DNA from: JBMOKU01 sp049324315
GTDB taxonomy: Bacteria; Bacillota; Clostridia; Peptostreptococcales; Thermotaleaceae
Assembly (NCBI GenBank): GCA_049324315.1
Contig: JBMOKU010000008.1
Coordinates: 62,001 to 126,000 of the forward strand
Length of the DNA: 64,000 nt
Reading direction: 5' to 3'
Positions within the stretch are counted from its first letter, which is position 1. Every line of letters starts with the position of its first letter. This document shows positions 17,520 through 25,808 of this stretch, one piece after another. The translations under genes were made by a program, and so were the position numbers. Under the pieces are notes generated by a model. That model was not told where the DNA came from and ran no database searches. It saw only the letters and a program-made list of their open reading frames with translations.

Positions 17520-17711
17520 CTATTTCATGATATCCATATCTTGCATGATATCCATCATATTTACTGCATTCCTTACAAGTTTAGATCCTCTACGCATCAT
17601 TTTTCTTCTCTGTCTTGGACTCATTCGAGAATATGCGTACATACCTGCAGAAGCACCTAATAGTCCGCCAGCTACCACGCCTGTTAAGAATCTGTTCCTC
17701 ACGCGATTCAC
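17520..17711 (-). CDS. Small membrane-anchored protein (YtxH-like)
   Basis: 63 aa. A single N-terminal helix (LTGVVAGGLLGASAGMYAYS, about residues 9-28) is followed by a very basic segment RQRRKMMRRGSK and a short helix ending in NMMDIMQDMDIMK. It resembles the glycine-rich N-terminus of YtxH-type stress proteins but is much shorter, so the family call is tentative. Located between the PRC-barrel gene and the AI-2E permease, a recurrent clostridial arrangement. Confidence 0.6.
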   Translation of the reverse strand: MNRVRNRFLTGVVAGGLLGASAGMYAYSRMSPRQRRKMMRRGSKLVRNAVNMMDIMQDMDIMK

Positions 17712-17748
17712 TCCTTTACTACTTTATTATTAGTTTGCAATATTTTTC

Positions 17749-18288
17749 CTATTCTAATGCTAGCAATTTTTTCAATCCGCCAGTATTGTAGATGATTTGA
17801 TCACTTTGTGACTTTGATATAATGATGGTTTCTCTTTTTAGGTCAATATACTCACTTACTGGAACAATCGGTCGACCTACCAGAAAATCAGAAAATAGAC
17901 CTTCTGTTAGAATAACGCCAACAATTTTACCTGAATGCTTATCAAAAACAATATCCCGTAAAGAGCCTACGCTGTTACCTATTTCTGAAATTACATCATG
18001 CCCTATAAGAGATCCTCTTGTATTTGTCATATGAACGTTATCAAGGGCATGATCTGCAGTTTCGATGCAGTTGCTGCTTTCTATTGTTATCATATTTTGG
18101 CCTATATGCATGATTCTTGAGAAAGGAATTACTTTTGCTCCATGGAAAAACCCACCTTCATCAACCAACAAAGCTAACACCTGTAGATTTTGATTGCAAA
18201 AAACAATATCTTTAATATCTAAGCTTTTACATCCATTATCAACACAAATTACAGGCAAGCCTACTACATCACTTCCTTTAATAAACAT
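17749..18288 (-). CDS. PRC-barrel domain protein
   Basis: About 179 aa from the ATG at 18288 (MFIKGSDVVGLPVICVDNG), which begins exactly at the conserved PRC-barrel start and has GTGGTGG upstream; an ATG at 18318 would add ten residues. Two PRC-barrel units: GSDVVGLPVI...DIKDIVF and IGHDVISEIGNSVGSLRDIV. The second ends in the typical LVGRPIVPVSEYIDL. PRC barrels bind RNA or proteins, as in RimM. This stand-alone form commonly follows mnmA in Clostridia. Exact role unknown. Confidence 0.78.
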   Translation of the reverse strand: MFIKGSDVVGLPVICVDNGCKSLDIKDIVFCNQNLQVLALLVDEGGFFHGAKVIPFSRIMHIGQNMITIESSNCIETADHALDNVHMTNTRGSLIGHDVISEIGNSVGSLRDIVFDKHSGKIVGVILTEGLFSDFLVGRPIVPVSEYIDLKRETIIISKSQSDQIIYNTGGLKKLLALE

Positions 18289-18343
18289 ATTGTTCCACCA
18301 CACTTTTGCATCATTCATTCAGCCTATTAATATTGTTCCACAG

Positions 18344-18376
18344 CAAAAAAAGAAAATGCACATGATTGTGCATTTC
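18344..18376 (-). terminator. Terminator of the isc/mnmA operon
   Basis: Perfect stem GAAATGCAC / GTGCATTTTC with a small loop, followed by seven T on the minus strand. It begins right after the mnmA stop. Confidence 0.85.
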
Positions 18377-18378
18377 AA

Positions 18379-19479
18379 CTATCTGACTTTTTTAGAAATC
18401 GTTCCTCCGCCCAGCAAATAATCTCCATCATAAAAAACAACTGCTTGACCTGGTGTCATGGCTCTTTGTGCTTTATCAAAAACTATTTTGACTTTTCCAT
18501 CCTTCATAGGATAAACAACTGCTTTTGAAGGATTTGCATTATATCGAATCTGGGCAAATACATGTAAAGGATGATCTACTTCACTCAAATATATAAAATT
18601 AACATCATCTGCAATTAATTCAAAACCGAAAACTTCTTCGTTTGTACCAATCACAACTTGATTTTTTGTGGGAATAATATCGATTACATATGCAGGCTTC
18701 CCTAGGGCTATCCCCAAACCTTTTCGCTGTCCTATTGTGTAGTAAACAATTCCTTTATGTTTACCAATTACAGCACCACGAGTATCAACGAAATCTCCCG
18801 GTTGAATAGCTTCTGGTTTTCTTTCTGAAATAAACCTGCCATAATCATTGTCCTTTACAAAACAGATCTCTTGACTATCTGGCTTTGTAGCTGTACCCAA
18901 ACCAATCTCCGCCGCCATTTGTCTCACCTGTTCTTTTGATGTGAACTCACCTAATGGCATTAAGGTATGTTCCAACTGTTCCTGGGTGAAGTGATAGAGT
19001 GCGTAGGTTTGATCTTTTGATACTGTATTCGATTTTTTGATCACATACTTATCCTTTGAATGATCGTATTCTATTTTAGCATAATGACCAGTAGCTACAT
19101 AATAAGCCCCCAAATTATGTGCTCTACGAAGCAATTCGTCGAATTTTATAAACCGATTGCATGCAATACACGGATTTGGTGTTCTTCCTTTCAAATAGTC
19201 ATTTTCAAAATACCTAATGACTTTTTCTTCAAATATGTCTTTAAAATTCATCACATAGAATGGTATGTCCAATTTATCAGCAACTCTACGAGCATCATCT
19301 ACAGCCGATAAGCCGCAACATCCACCTACATTTTCTATTTCCTCTTCATCCATATCCGGCCACACTTGCATAGTGACACCAATAACTTCATAACCCTGTT
19401 TCTTTAACAAATATGCCGTAACAGAGCTATCAACACCACCGCTCATGCCAACAACAACTTTCTTTTTATCTAATTGCAT
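18379..19479 (-). CDS. mnmA: tRNA-specific 2-thiouridylase MnmA
   Basis: 366 aa. The PP-loop ATPase motif GMSGGVDSSVTAYLL is at residue 11, catalytic cysteines are in NPCIACNRFIKF and SQEICFV, and the tRNA-binding PDSQEIC and GIVYYTIGQRKGLGI regions are clear. It adds sulfur to U34 of tRNA-Lys, tRNA-Glu and tRNA-Gln using persulfide from a cysteine desulfurase. Located last in iscR-nifS-nifU-mnmA, which supplies the sulfur donor, and followed by a strong terminator. ATG with AGGTGA upstream. Confidence 0.95.
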   Translation of the reverse strand: MQLDKKKVVVGMSGGVDSSVTAYLLKKQGYEVIGVTMQVWPDMDEEEIENVGGCCGLSAVDDARRVADKLDIPFYVMNFKDIFEEKVIRYFENDYLKGRTPNPCIACNRFIKFDELLRRAHNLGAYYVATGHYAKIEYDHSKDKYVIKKSNTVSKDQTYALYHFTQEQLEHTLMPLGEFTSKEQVRQMAAEIGLGTATKPDSQEICFVKDNDYGRFISERKPEAIQPGDFVDTRGAVIGKHKGIVYYTIGQRKGLGIALGKPAYVIDIIPTKNQVVIGTNEEVFGFELIADDVNFIYLSEVDHPLHVFAQIRYNANPSKAVVYPMKDGKVKIVFDKAQRAMTPGQAVVFYDGDYLLGGGTISKKVR

Positions 19480-19531
19480 TGTCTATTCACCTACTTCATA
19501 GTATCTCCAAAACATCATAAAATATTTTTTC

Positions 19532-19561
19532 TAAAAACAAGGCCTAGGATTTCCTAGGCCT
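19532..19561 (-). terminator. Hairpin overlapping the nifU stop
   Basis: Nine-base perfect stem (AGGCCTAGG / CCTAGGCCT), 4-nt loop, then TGTTTTTAG. The nifU stop (19556-19554) lies inside. It could lower read-through into mnmA, since it precedes that gene. Confidence 0.6.
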
Positions 19562-19994
19562 CTTCGCTTTCTTCATGATCATGATGGTCTTCATCCGGAT
19601 TAAAATCCTCTAATCCTTTTAGCTGAAGCCCATTCTTTTTGGCATAATCCAACAACGCAGATTTCACAGCTTGTTCAGCTAAAACTGAGCAATGAATCTT
19701 TTGAGGCGGCAGTCCATCTAATGCTTCAACAACGGCTTTGTTTGTCAGTTCCAACGCTTCTTGTACCGTTTTTCCTTTAATCATTTCAGTTGCAATACTT
19801 GAAGTTGCAATGGCCGATCCACAACCAAACGTTTTAAATTTAACATCGACAATAACATCATTTTCTATTTTTAAGTACATTTTCATGATATCACCGCATT
19901 TAGCGTTTCCTACTTCACCGACTCCATCTGCATTATCAATTTCTCCTACATTTCTTGGATTCATAAAGTGATCCATGACTTTTTCAGTATACAT
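19554..19994 (-). CDS. nifU: NifU/IscU-type Fe-S cluster scaffold
   Basis: 146 aa. The three scaffold cysteines are in NAKCGDIM, TFGCGSAIATSS and KIHCSVLAEQA; the aspartate after the first cysteine is also present. It accepts sulfur from NifS and iron to build 2Fe-2S/4Fe-4S clusters. The C-terminus has a histidine- and acid-rich tail (DEDHHDHEESEEA). It overlaps nifS by one base (TAATG), so translation is coupled. It lacks the LPPVK loop used by HscA-type IscU, as in other clostridial NifU-like scaffolds. Confidence 0.92.
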   Translation of the reverse strand: MYTEKVMDHFMNPRNVGEIDNADGVGEVGNAKCGDIMKMYLKIENDVIVDVKFKTFGCGSAIATSSIATEMIKGKTVQEALELTNKAVVEALDGLPPQKIHCSVLAEQAVKSALLDYAKKNGLQLKGLEDFNPDEDHHDHEESEEA

Positions 19995-21175
19995 TATTTT
20001 TGTCCTCCCTTTACTTTTTCATACAATGGTGACATTTGTCTTAATCTATCTACTACTTTAGGTATTGATTCGATAACATACTGGATATCCTCTTCAGTTG
20101 TTGGATCACCTATCGTTAAACGTAAAGAACCATGGGCAATCTCATGGGATAATCCAATAGCCATTAAAACATGGGAGGGATCTAATGACCCAGAGGTACA
20201 AGCCGAACCACTTGACCCGGCAATTCCCATCATGTCTAGACTTAGCAGCAAAGATTCACCCTCGATAAATTCAAAGGCAAAATTCGCATTACCTGGTAAT
20301 CGATGTTCCGGATGACCATTAAGACGAACGTAGTCCACATTCTCCATAATACCATGAATTAGTTTATCTCTCAATGTTTTCACATGCTCAATATGGTCAG
20401 CCAAATTTTCAGATACCAACGCTGCAGCTTTACCGAAGCCAACAATTCCTGTGATATTTTCTGTTCCTGCCCTTCTCCTTCGCTCCTGGGCACCACCATG
20501 TACAAGGGAGTGTATCTTCACACCTTTGCGTACATATAAGGCTCCTACGCCTTTTGGTCCATAGATTTTATGAGCCGATATCGACATTAAATCAATATTT
20601 AAGTCATTTACATCAATTTTGACATTGCCAAATGCTTGAACAGCATCTGTATGAAAATATACCTTTTTTTCCTTAGCAATTTCACCAATTTCTTTAATTG
20701 GTTGAATTGTCCCGATTTCATTATTGGCGAACATCAAGGTAATCAATATTGTTTTATCAGTAATTGCATTTCTTAATTCTTCTACTGAAATCATGCCATA
20801 TTTATCAACATCCAGATAGGTGACTTCAAAGCCATTCTTCTCCAAATATTCACAAGTATGTAATACGGCATGATGTTCAATTTTCGTCGTAATAATATGA
20901 TTTCCTTTGTCACGATTAGCATAGACAATGCCCTTGATTGCCCAGTTATCCGCTTCTGATCCGCCGCCGGTGAAGAAGACTTCATCATTTTTAGCACCAA
21001 TGGCTTTTGCAACTCTTTCTCGGGCAATATCTAGCGCTTTTTTCGCCTCTCTACCATAAGCGTGAATACTCGAAGGATTGCCAAAAAGATCACTGAAATA
21101 AGGAAGCATCTCATCTAGCACTTCTTTTTTCATCGGTGTTGTAGCTGAATAATCAAGATATATTCTTTTGCTCAT
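19994..21175 (-). CDS. nifS: Cysteine desulfurase NifS/IscS
   Basis: 393 aa from the ATG at 21175 (GGGGAGATGATGAA upstream; upstream in-frame codons overlap iscR and lack a ribosome site). PLP enzyme: IYLDYSATTPMKKEV at the N-terminus, HAYGREAK, HVDAVQ-like FHTDAVQAFG, the PLP lysine in SAHKIYGPKGVGAL, and the catalytic cysteine in SSGSACTSGSLDPSHVL. It releases sulfur from cysteine for NifU and MnmA. Second gene of the iscR operon. Confidence 0.95.
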   Translation of the reverse strand: MSKRIYLDYSATTPMKKEVLDEMLPYFSDLFGNPSSIHAYGREAKKALDIARERVAKAIGAKNDEVFFTGGGSEADNWAIKGIVYANRDKGNHIITTKIEHHAVLHTCEYLEKNGFEVTYLDVDKYGMISVEELRNAITDKTILITLMFANNEIGTIQPIKEIGEIAKEKKVYFHTDAVQAFGNVKIDVNDLNIDLMSISAHKIYGPKGVGALYVRKGVKIHSLVHGGAQERRRRAGTENITGIVGFGKAAALVSENLADHIEHVKTLRDKLIHGIMENVDYVRLNGHPEHRLPGNANFAFEFIEGESLLLSLDMMGIAGSSGSACTSGSLDPSHVLMAIGLSHEIAHGSLRLTIGDPTTEEDIQYVIESIPKVVDRLRQMSPLYEKVKGGQK

Positions 21176-21191
21176 TTCATCATCTCCCCGT

Positions 21192-21641
21192 TTATATATA
21201 AAACATATAAGAGCCTTCACTTTGCCTCTTTTTTTGCTCTTCTATCATATCTTGCAACGTTATTGAATCAACAACATCGTTAATACTATCCCGGATTTTT
21301 TCCCATATTGTTCTTGTAACACAGTAGCCTGCCTTCGTGCAGTCAGTTGGTTCATCTTCTACCACACAGTCAGTTGGCGCCAATGGACCTTCCAGTATTC
21401 TAATGATGTCCCCAACTGTAATATTCTCAGGCTTATCGCCAAGAATATATCCCCCTTGAGCTCCTCGAATACTCTTAACCAATCCTGCTTTCCTAAGACT
21501 GGAAAATAATTGTTCTAGATAATGTACAGAAAGATTTTGTTTTTCTGCAATTGTATTCAAAGCGATCGGTCCGTCATTACTATGAAGTGCAAGCTCAAAC
21601 ATAGCTTTTACACCGTATCTGCCTTTTGTCGATAATTTCAT
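21192..21641 (-). CDS. iscR: Rrf2/IscR family transcriptional regulator
   Basis: 149 aa from the ATG at 21641 (AGGGAG 7 bases upstream); a longer ORF start is not supported. Rrf2 winged helix: MKLSTKGRYGVKAMFELALH, AEKQNLSVHYLEQLFSSLRK and GLVKSIRGAQGGYILG. Three cysteines for an Fe-S cluster are present (DCVVEDEPTDCTKAGYC). In IscR these bind a 2Fe-2S cluster and adjust repression to cluster supply. It heads nifS-nifU-mnmA, and the promoter region carries a direct repeat that may be its own operator. Confidence 0.9.
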   Translation of the reverse strand: MKLSTKGRYGVKAMFELALHSNDGPIALNTIAEKQNLSVHYLEQLFSSLRKAGLVKSIRGAQGGYILGDKPENITVGDIIRILEGPLAPTDCVVEDEPTDCTKAGYCVTRTIWEKIRDSINDVVDSITLQDMIEEQKKRQSEGSYMFYI

Positions 21642-21660
21642 TTTATCACTCCCTTCAAAT

Positions 21661-21719
21661 CCCAAGTAAACTACTCAGAATTCATTTTTAAGTATATTAT
21701 ACCCAAGTAATTTTGTCAA
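21661..21719 (-). promoter_or_regulatory. iscR promoter with two CCCAAGTAA direct repeats (candidate IscR operator)
   Basis: Minus strand TTGACA (21719-21714), 17-nt spacer, TATACT (21696-21691) form the promoter. The nine-base word TTACTTGGG occurs twice in the same orientation: in the spacer (21710-21702) and 41 bases further (21669-21661), in the transcribed leader. Forty-one bases is close to four helical turns, so both sites would face the same side. IscR-type regulation of this operon is the natural reading; it is not proven by the sequence. Confidence 0.65.
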
Positions 21720-21817
21720 CATTCAATTAAATCTTATTTCTTTTAAAATTACTTACCTGCATAGATTTTGCAAAAGAAAAGCATAACATTTTTGTAAATA
21801 ATCCATGCTTTGATGTA

Positions 21818-21898
21818 AAAAACAAAAAGGTGAGGACTAGCCCCAGTAGAAGCATTTATTCACCATAAATACATTCTATAGAAGGCAGTACCTCACCT
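21818..21898 (-). terminator. Long interrupted hairpin terminator after the glycosyltransferase operon
   Basis: The outer arms AGGTGAGG / CCTCACCT (21898-21891 and 21835-21828) are perfect. Further paired segments (ACTGCC / GGC-AGT, then TAGAA / TTCTA and GTATTTAT / ATAAATGC) give a 71-base structure, and TTTTTGTTTTTT follows. It lies 65 bases after the last glycosyltransferase stop. The internal structure is richer than a simple terminator, so a small structured RNA is possible. Confidence 0.6.
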
Positions 21899-21962
21899 AA
21901 GAATTTTCAACAATTGATACTTTGTTATGTTAGTTTAAAACGATAAGCGATACCTTACCGAG

Positions 21963-22895
21963 CTATACCTTAAAATAATGTATATCAGGAACTTCGCCCC
22001 TGTGAATCATTCCCTTTTTAAAGTATGGATAATTGATGTGTATTTGTGAAATAGCTTTTGAGAGCAGCATCGTATATGGAAAATAAATCAGCCTCACAAT
22101 GTGATCTGGTATTACATAAAACCATGACAAGTTGAATTCTCTTTCACTATATATACTGAATCCAGAAAAATGGTAGAATATCAATTTTTCATTATTTATA
22201 TATACTACATTATTCACTACAGATACCTGATACTGGTCAATATTCCATACGGCAACATTAGCTCCTATCGTTCTGATAACATGCAAATGCTGCCCAAAAA
22301 GTTCAACCCAACGCTCTACGTATCTTTGATCACCAAATAGTTTCTCCTCAACTTTATTTTCCGTAGAGCACCACTCTAAGCATCTACTTCTCCACCAGTC
22401 AACAGCTGCATATGCAATGGGGTCATTTTTACAACCAACAAAGCCAGTATTATACCTTCCTGTCAGATCATAAGTATACAAAAATCTTTCAGAATTATTG
22501 TGGTCCGTTAGAAATAATGATGCATGGGGTGCTTCCTCAAATATGATATCTGGATTTGCAAAGAAACAGAGGTCTGCATCTAAATGAGCAAAATATTGGG
22601 CATTTGGATAGTGGGTCATAATGTAATAAAGCATGTTTGCCTTAAGTGTCCAACAAAATTCCAGGTGATTTCTATTACTTCTTGCCCTCAGCAAGTTTTC
22701 ATCTAGTATAGATGAGAGGTTGATCAACGTAACATTCTTTAATTCTAGACCGGATAATATTTTGTATCCTTCATCTTCCACACACAACAAATACAAGTGA
22801 TAGTTTTTACAATGATGTTCCAGTGAATTGCACATGATGATAGACTTAAAAACATATTTATCCGAAACGACAGAGGAAAAGTGGTATTTTTTCAT
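21963..22895 (-). CDS. GT-A fold glycosyltransferase (GT8-like), copy 1
   Basis: 310 aa. The GT-A DxD motif is in YFAHLDADLCFFANPD (near residue 103). It opens with KKYHFSSVVSDKYVFKSIIM, typical of family 8-like transferases where residues 10-25 hold the nucleotide loop. The middle has YNTGFVGCKNDPIAYAAVDWW, and a late segment KLIFYHFSGFSIY is shared with the next gene. It uses a nucleotide sugar; donor and acceptor are unknown. About 19 bases separate it from copy 2, so the two are cotranscribed. It is the last gene of the rfbF/rfbG operon, and a long hairpin follows. AAGGAGAGG upstream of ATG. Confidence 0.8.
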   Translation of the reverse strand: MKKYHFSSVVSDKYVFKSIIMCNSLEHHCKNYHLYLLCVEDEGYKILSGLELKNVTLINLSSILDENLLRARSNRNHLEFCWTLKANMLYYIMTHYPNAQYFAHLDADLCFFANPDIIFEEAPHASLFLTDHNNSERFLYTYDLTGRYNTGFVGCKNDPIAYAAVDWWRSRCLEWCSTENKVEEKLFGDQRYVERWVELFGQHLHVIRTIGANVAVWNIDQYQVSVVNNVVYINNEKLIFYHFSGFSIYSEREFNLSWFYVIPDHIVRLIYFPYTMLLSKAISQIHINYPYFKKGMIHRGEVPDIHYFKV

Positions 22896-22914
22896 CTTTG
22901 TCCTCTCCTTCCTG

Positions 22915-23841
22915 TTATATTGCTACCTTATAGTATTGTGCTAATTGTTTTCTTCCTTCTTCCAAATAATATCCATTGAAATAGGGTTCAATTTTTTTGA
23001 TATCCTCAACTGCCTGTTTCAACACATAGATATATGGATTGTAAATCTCAGGAATGTACTCTTTATTAAATCCTACTGTTAAAGCAATCTCTTGATCATT
23101 TACGATTCTAAAACCGCAAAAATGATAGAAGATTAAACGGTCATTATTTACATATACATGATGATCTCTTATGGCAAACGTATATTTTACTTGATTCCAT
23201 GGTGCAATATTCACACCAGGGGTCTTTATATCCATTGCCCCAGAAAACATTTGAGGAATCATGTCCAAATACTTTTGATCCCCGAATTTTCCATTTTCTG
23301 CTCGATCATGACACCACTCCAAACACTTTTCCTTCCACCATGAAATGCACATTAAACTATTGCTGTCCCGTTTAAAACTTATAACGCCGGAATTATATTT
23401 TCCGCATTGATTTGCTATGAATCCATAGTTTTTAGGAAAGTCATGCTTTGAAAGCAAAATGGAGCTATTTTGTACTTGCTCAAAAATCTGCATCGGATCT
23501 CCAAAAAAGCATATATCCGCATCTAAATACGTAACTCTTTCAACAGACGGATTTCTCGAAAATAAATACTCAATATAAACAGGCTTCAATGTCCAACAGT
23601 ATTCGTTGATCCCTCTTTCTATCTTCTTATAATGAAGAATCTCATTCTCTATTTCATGAATATGTGTTAACATAACATTTGACAGATTTAGATTGGATAA
23701 TATGTTATAACAGGTATCATCTAAGCAGAGAATATATATCTTATAGTCTTGAGAACTAATATTATAGCTTAATGAACGACACATTACCACAGCCTGATAT
23801 AATCGGTATTTTGTTAGAATGGTACAAAAATTAATCGACAT
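22915..23841 (-). CDS. GT-A fold glycosyltransferase (GT8-like), copy 2
   Basis: 308 aa, a clear paralogue of its neighbour. It has the same opening pattern (NFCTILTKYRLYQAVVMCRSL), the DxD motif in VTYLDADICFFGDPMQIF, YNSGVISFKRD and DRLIFYHFCGFRIV near the end. Identity between the two is partial, so they are old tandem duplicates. It probably transfers a different sugar or to a different acceptor. GGAGGAGGAG precedes the ATG. It follows the CDP-glucose 4,6-dehydratase gene by 25 bases. Confidence 0.8.
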   Translation of the reverse strand: MSINFCTILTKYRLYQAVVMCRSLSYNISSQDYKIYILCLDDTCYNILSNLNLSNVMLTHIHEIENEILHYKKIERGINEYCWTLKPVYIEYLFSRNPSVERVTYLDADICFFGDPMQIFEQVQNSSILLSKHDFPKNYGFIANQCGKYNSGVISFKRDSNSLMCISWWKEKCLEWCHDRAENGKFGDQKYLDMIPQMFSGAMDIKTPGVNIAPWNQVKYTFAIRDHHVYVNNDRLIFYHFCGFRIVNDQEIALTVGFNKEYIPEIYNPYIYVLKQAVEDIKKIEPYFNGYYLEEGRKQLAQYYKVAI

Positions 23842-23866
23842 GTGCTCCTCCTCCTTGCCAGCTTCT

Positions 23867-24850
23867 TCAATTTACGTTCGAGAAAAAATCTTGATACCAG
23901 GAAATTGTCTTCATTAAACCCTCATCAATACTATACTTAGGAGACCATTTCAATAATCTTCGTGCCTTATCGGCAGAAAGATACTGGTGTTTAATCTCAT
24001 GACTTCCTTCATTTAAAATAATTGGTTTTATTTGACTATTCATAAGATGAACGATCTTCTCTACCACATCCAGCACGGTTAATTGAATTTCGTTGCTGAA
24101 ATTAAAGGCCTCTCCTTGAAGATTGAAATCTTCTATTTTTTCTGCTAATAACAAATATGCATCAACAGCATCCTCTACATAGAAGTAATCCCGTATGAAA
24201 GTGCCATCGCTTCTTATGATAGGTGGTTCATTGAGTATAACTGAGCGAATGGTTTGCGGTATAATACGGTTGAAATTCATATCTCCACCGCCATAAAGAT
24301 TACCGCATCTGGTTATGCAAACGGGTAATTTAAATGTATGGTAATAAGACTGTGCGATTAGATCAGCACAGCTTTTTGAAACATCATAAGGATGTTTGCC
24401 TTGCAGCGGCATATTTTCATCATAGGGTAGGTTTTCTTGATCACCATAAGCTTTGTCACTGGAAGCCACAACAACACGCTTGATGAGTGTACTTTTTCTA
24501 GCCGCTTCTAAAACATTCCATGTTCCGGTAATATTGGATTGAAAGGTTGAGATAGGGTTTCTATTAGCAACACCAACGATGGCTTGTGCAGCTAGGTGAA
24601 ATATCGTATCTATTTCGTATTCTCCCAGAATTCTTTCTATCAATGGCAGATCTTCCAAAGAGCCTGTGACGATATTCATCTTCCTGTGGATATCTCCATT
24701 ATTATATATACTGGATTTCGGCACAAAATCTCTGACAAGTCCAGTAACATTGGTTCCAAATCCTATCAACCTGTTTGCTAAATAACTACCTAAAAAACCA
24801 GAACAGCCTGTTACAAAAACATTTCTACCTCTCCAAAATTCTTTATTCAT
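23867..24850 (-). CDS. rfbG: CDP-glucose 4,6-dehydratase (NAD-dependent sugar dehydratase)
   Basis: 327 aa from the ATG at 24850 (GGAAGG upstream); the longer frame to 24973 overlaps rfbF out of frame and is rejected. Short-chain dehydrogenase fold: VFVTGCSGFLGSYLANRL (NAD loop), HLAAQAIVGVANRNPISTFQ, VASSDKAYGDQ, and the YxxxK pair in HPYDVSKSC. The segment GTFIRDYFYVEDAVDAYL is typical of RfbG/CDP-glucose dehydratases and of related NDP-sugar dehydratases. It turns CDP-glucose into CDP-4-keto-6-deoxyglucose. The adjacent rfbF (4-base gap) makes CDP-glucose, which supports CDP rather than dTDP or GDP as the carrier. Confidence 0.83.
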   Translation of the reverse strand: MNKEFWRGRNVFVTGCSGFLGSYLANRLIGFGTNVTGLVRDFVPKSSIYNNGDIHRKMNIVTGSLEDLPLIERILGEYEIDTIFHLAAQAIVGVANRNPISTFQSNITGTWNVLEAARKSTLIKRVVVASSDKAYGDQENLPYDENMPLQGKHPYDVSKSCADLIAQSYYHTFKLPVCITRCGNLYGGGDMNFNRIIPQTIRSVILNEPPIIRSDGTFIRDYFYVEDAVDAYLLLAEKIEDFNLQGEAFNFSNEIQLTVLDVVEKIVHLMNSQIKPIILNEGSHEIKHQYLSADKARRLLKWSPKYSIDEGLMKTISWYQDFFSNVN

Positions 24851-24854
24851 TTTA

Positions 24855-25619
24855 TCACCATACCTTCCACAAACTTTGATGATTATCCCATAACTCATTA
24901 ACATGTAAAATATCTTTATAGGTATCCATGGCTGTCCAAAACCCATTATGTTCGTATACAGCCAATTCTTCATCTCTTGAAAGATTCATTAAAGGCTCTT
25001 CCTCTAACACGCATCGTTCATCTTCATACAAATAGTCAAAGATTTCCTTATTAAATACAAAGAATCCACCATTAATCATTCCTATGGATTTTGTTTTTTC
25101 TTGAAATGATTTTACTAGACCATTACACGCTTCTAGGGTACCATACTGACTATTTTTCTGTATTCCGGTCACTGTTGCAACTCTTTCCTTCTTACTGTGA
25201 AAATTCAATAAAGCCTTTATATCAATATCAGCAACTCCATCACCATAGGTAAGCATGAAGGTTTCATTCCCAATGTATTTCTGAGCTCTTTTTATTCTTG
25301 CACCGGTCATGGTATCTACACCTGTATCAATGAATGCTATTTTCCAAGATTCACCTTTTTGCAGCATGGTTGTTTCTCTCTCAGAAGTATTCAAAATAAA
25401 ATCATGATTTTTCCATTCATAATCCATGAAAAATTCTTTGATTTTCTCTCCTTTATAGCCTAATAGCAGCACAAAATCATTAAACCCGTAGTGAGAATAT
25501 ATCTTCATTATGTGCCAAAGTATCGGTTTTCCACCTATTAAGGCTAATGGCTTTGGTATATCGTCTGTTATCTCCTTCATTCTCGTTCCTTTTCCCCCAC
25601 AAAGGATAGCAACTTTCAT
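24855..25619 (-). CDS. rfbF: Glucose-1-phosphate cytidylyltransferase
   Basis: 254 aa. The nucleotidyltransferase signature AILCGGKGTRMKEITDDIPK is at the N-terminus, followed by PLALIGGKPILWHIMKIYSH, GYKGEKIKEFF, DTGVDTMTGARIKRA (RfbF-specific region), FMLTYGDGVADID and GFWTAMDTYKDILHVNELW. It joins CTP and glucose-1-phosphate to CDP-glucose. ATG with GGAGGG upstream. RfbG follows directly. No RfbH-type dehydratase, reductase or transaminase lies in this window, so the final sugar is unknown. Confidence 0.9.
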   Translation of the reverse strand: MKVAILCGGKGTRMKEITDDIPKPLALIGGKPILWHIMKIYSHYGFNDFVLLLGYKGEKIKEFFMDYEWKNHDFILNTSERETTMLQKGESWKIAFIDTGVDTMTGARIKRAQKYIGNETFMLTYGDGVADIDIKALLNFHSKKERVATVTGIQKNSQYGTLEACNGLVKSFQEKTKSIGMINGGFFVFNKEIFDYLYEDERCVLEEEPLMNLSRDEELAVYEHNGFWTAMDTYKDILHVNELWDNHQSLWKVW

Positions 25620-25745
25620 GATGAACCCTCCATTTCTATCTGTCTAAATTGATGTATTCGCTGGTTTAATGCTAGCAGTAAAAACTTCCTTTTCACTTCA
25701 AATTATGTAGACAAGCGGAAAAAGGTTACAAAAAGCCATAAAAGA

Positions 25746-25768
25746 TTGCCTGCACAAAATGCAAACAA
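25746..25768 (-). terminator. Weak hairpin between GT4 and rfbF genes
   Basis: TTGTTTGCA / TGCAGGCAA (with G-U pairs in RNA), loop TTTTG, followed by TCTTTTATGG. It lies in the 189-base gap between the GT4 gene and rfbF. Whether it stops transcription there is unclear. Nothing else is recognised in this gap. Confidence 0.3.
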
Positions 25769-25808
25769 CCTTTTTGAAAACATAGTCTTTATATGGGTTT
25801 CAAAGTTT

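Noticed and set aside
24851..24973. 41-residue N-terminal extension of the rfbG frame
   Set aside because: It overlaps the end of rfbF out of frame, while the ATG at 24850 has a ribosome site and begins just before the NAD-binding loop.
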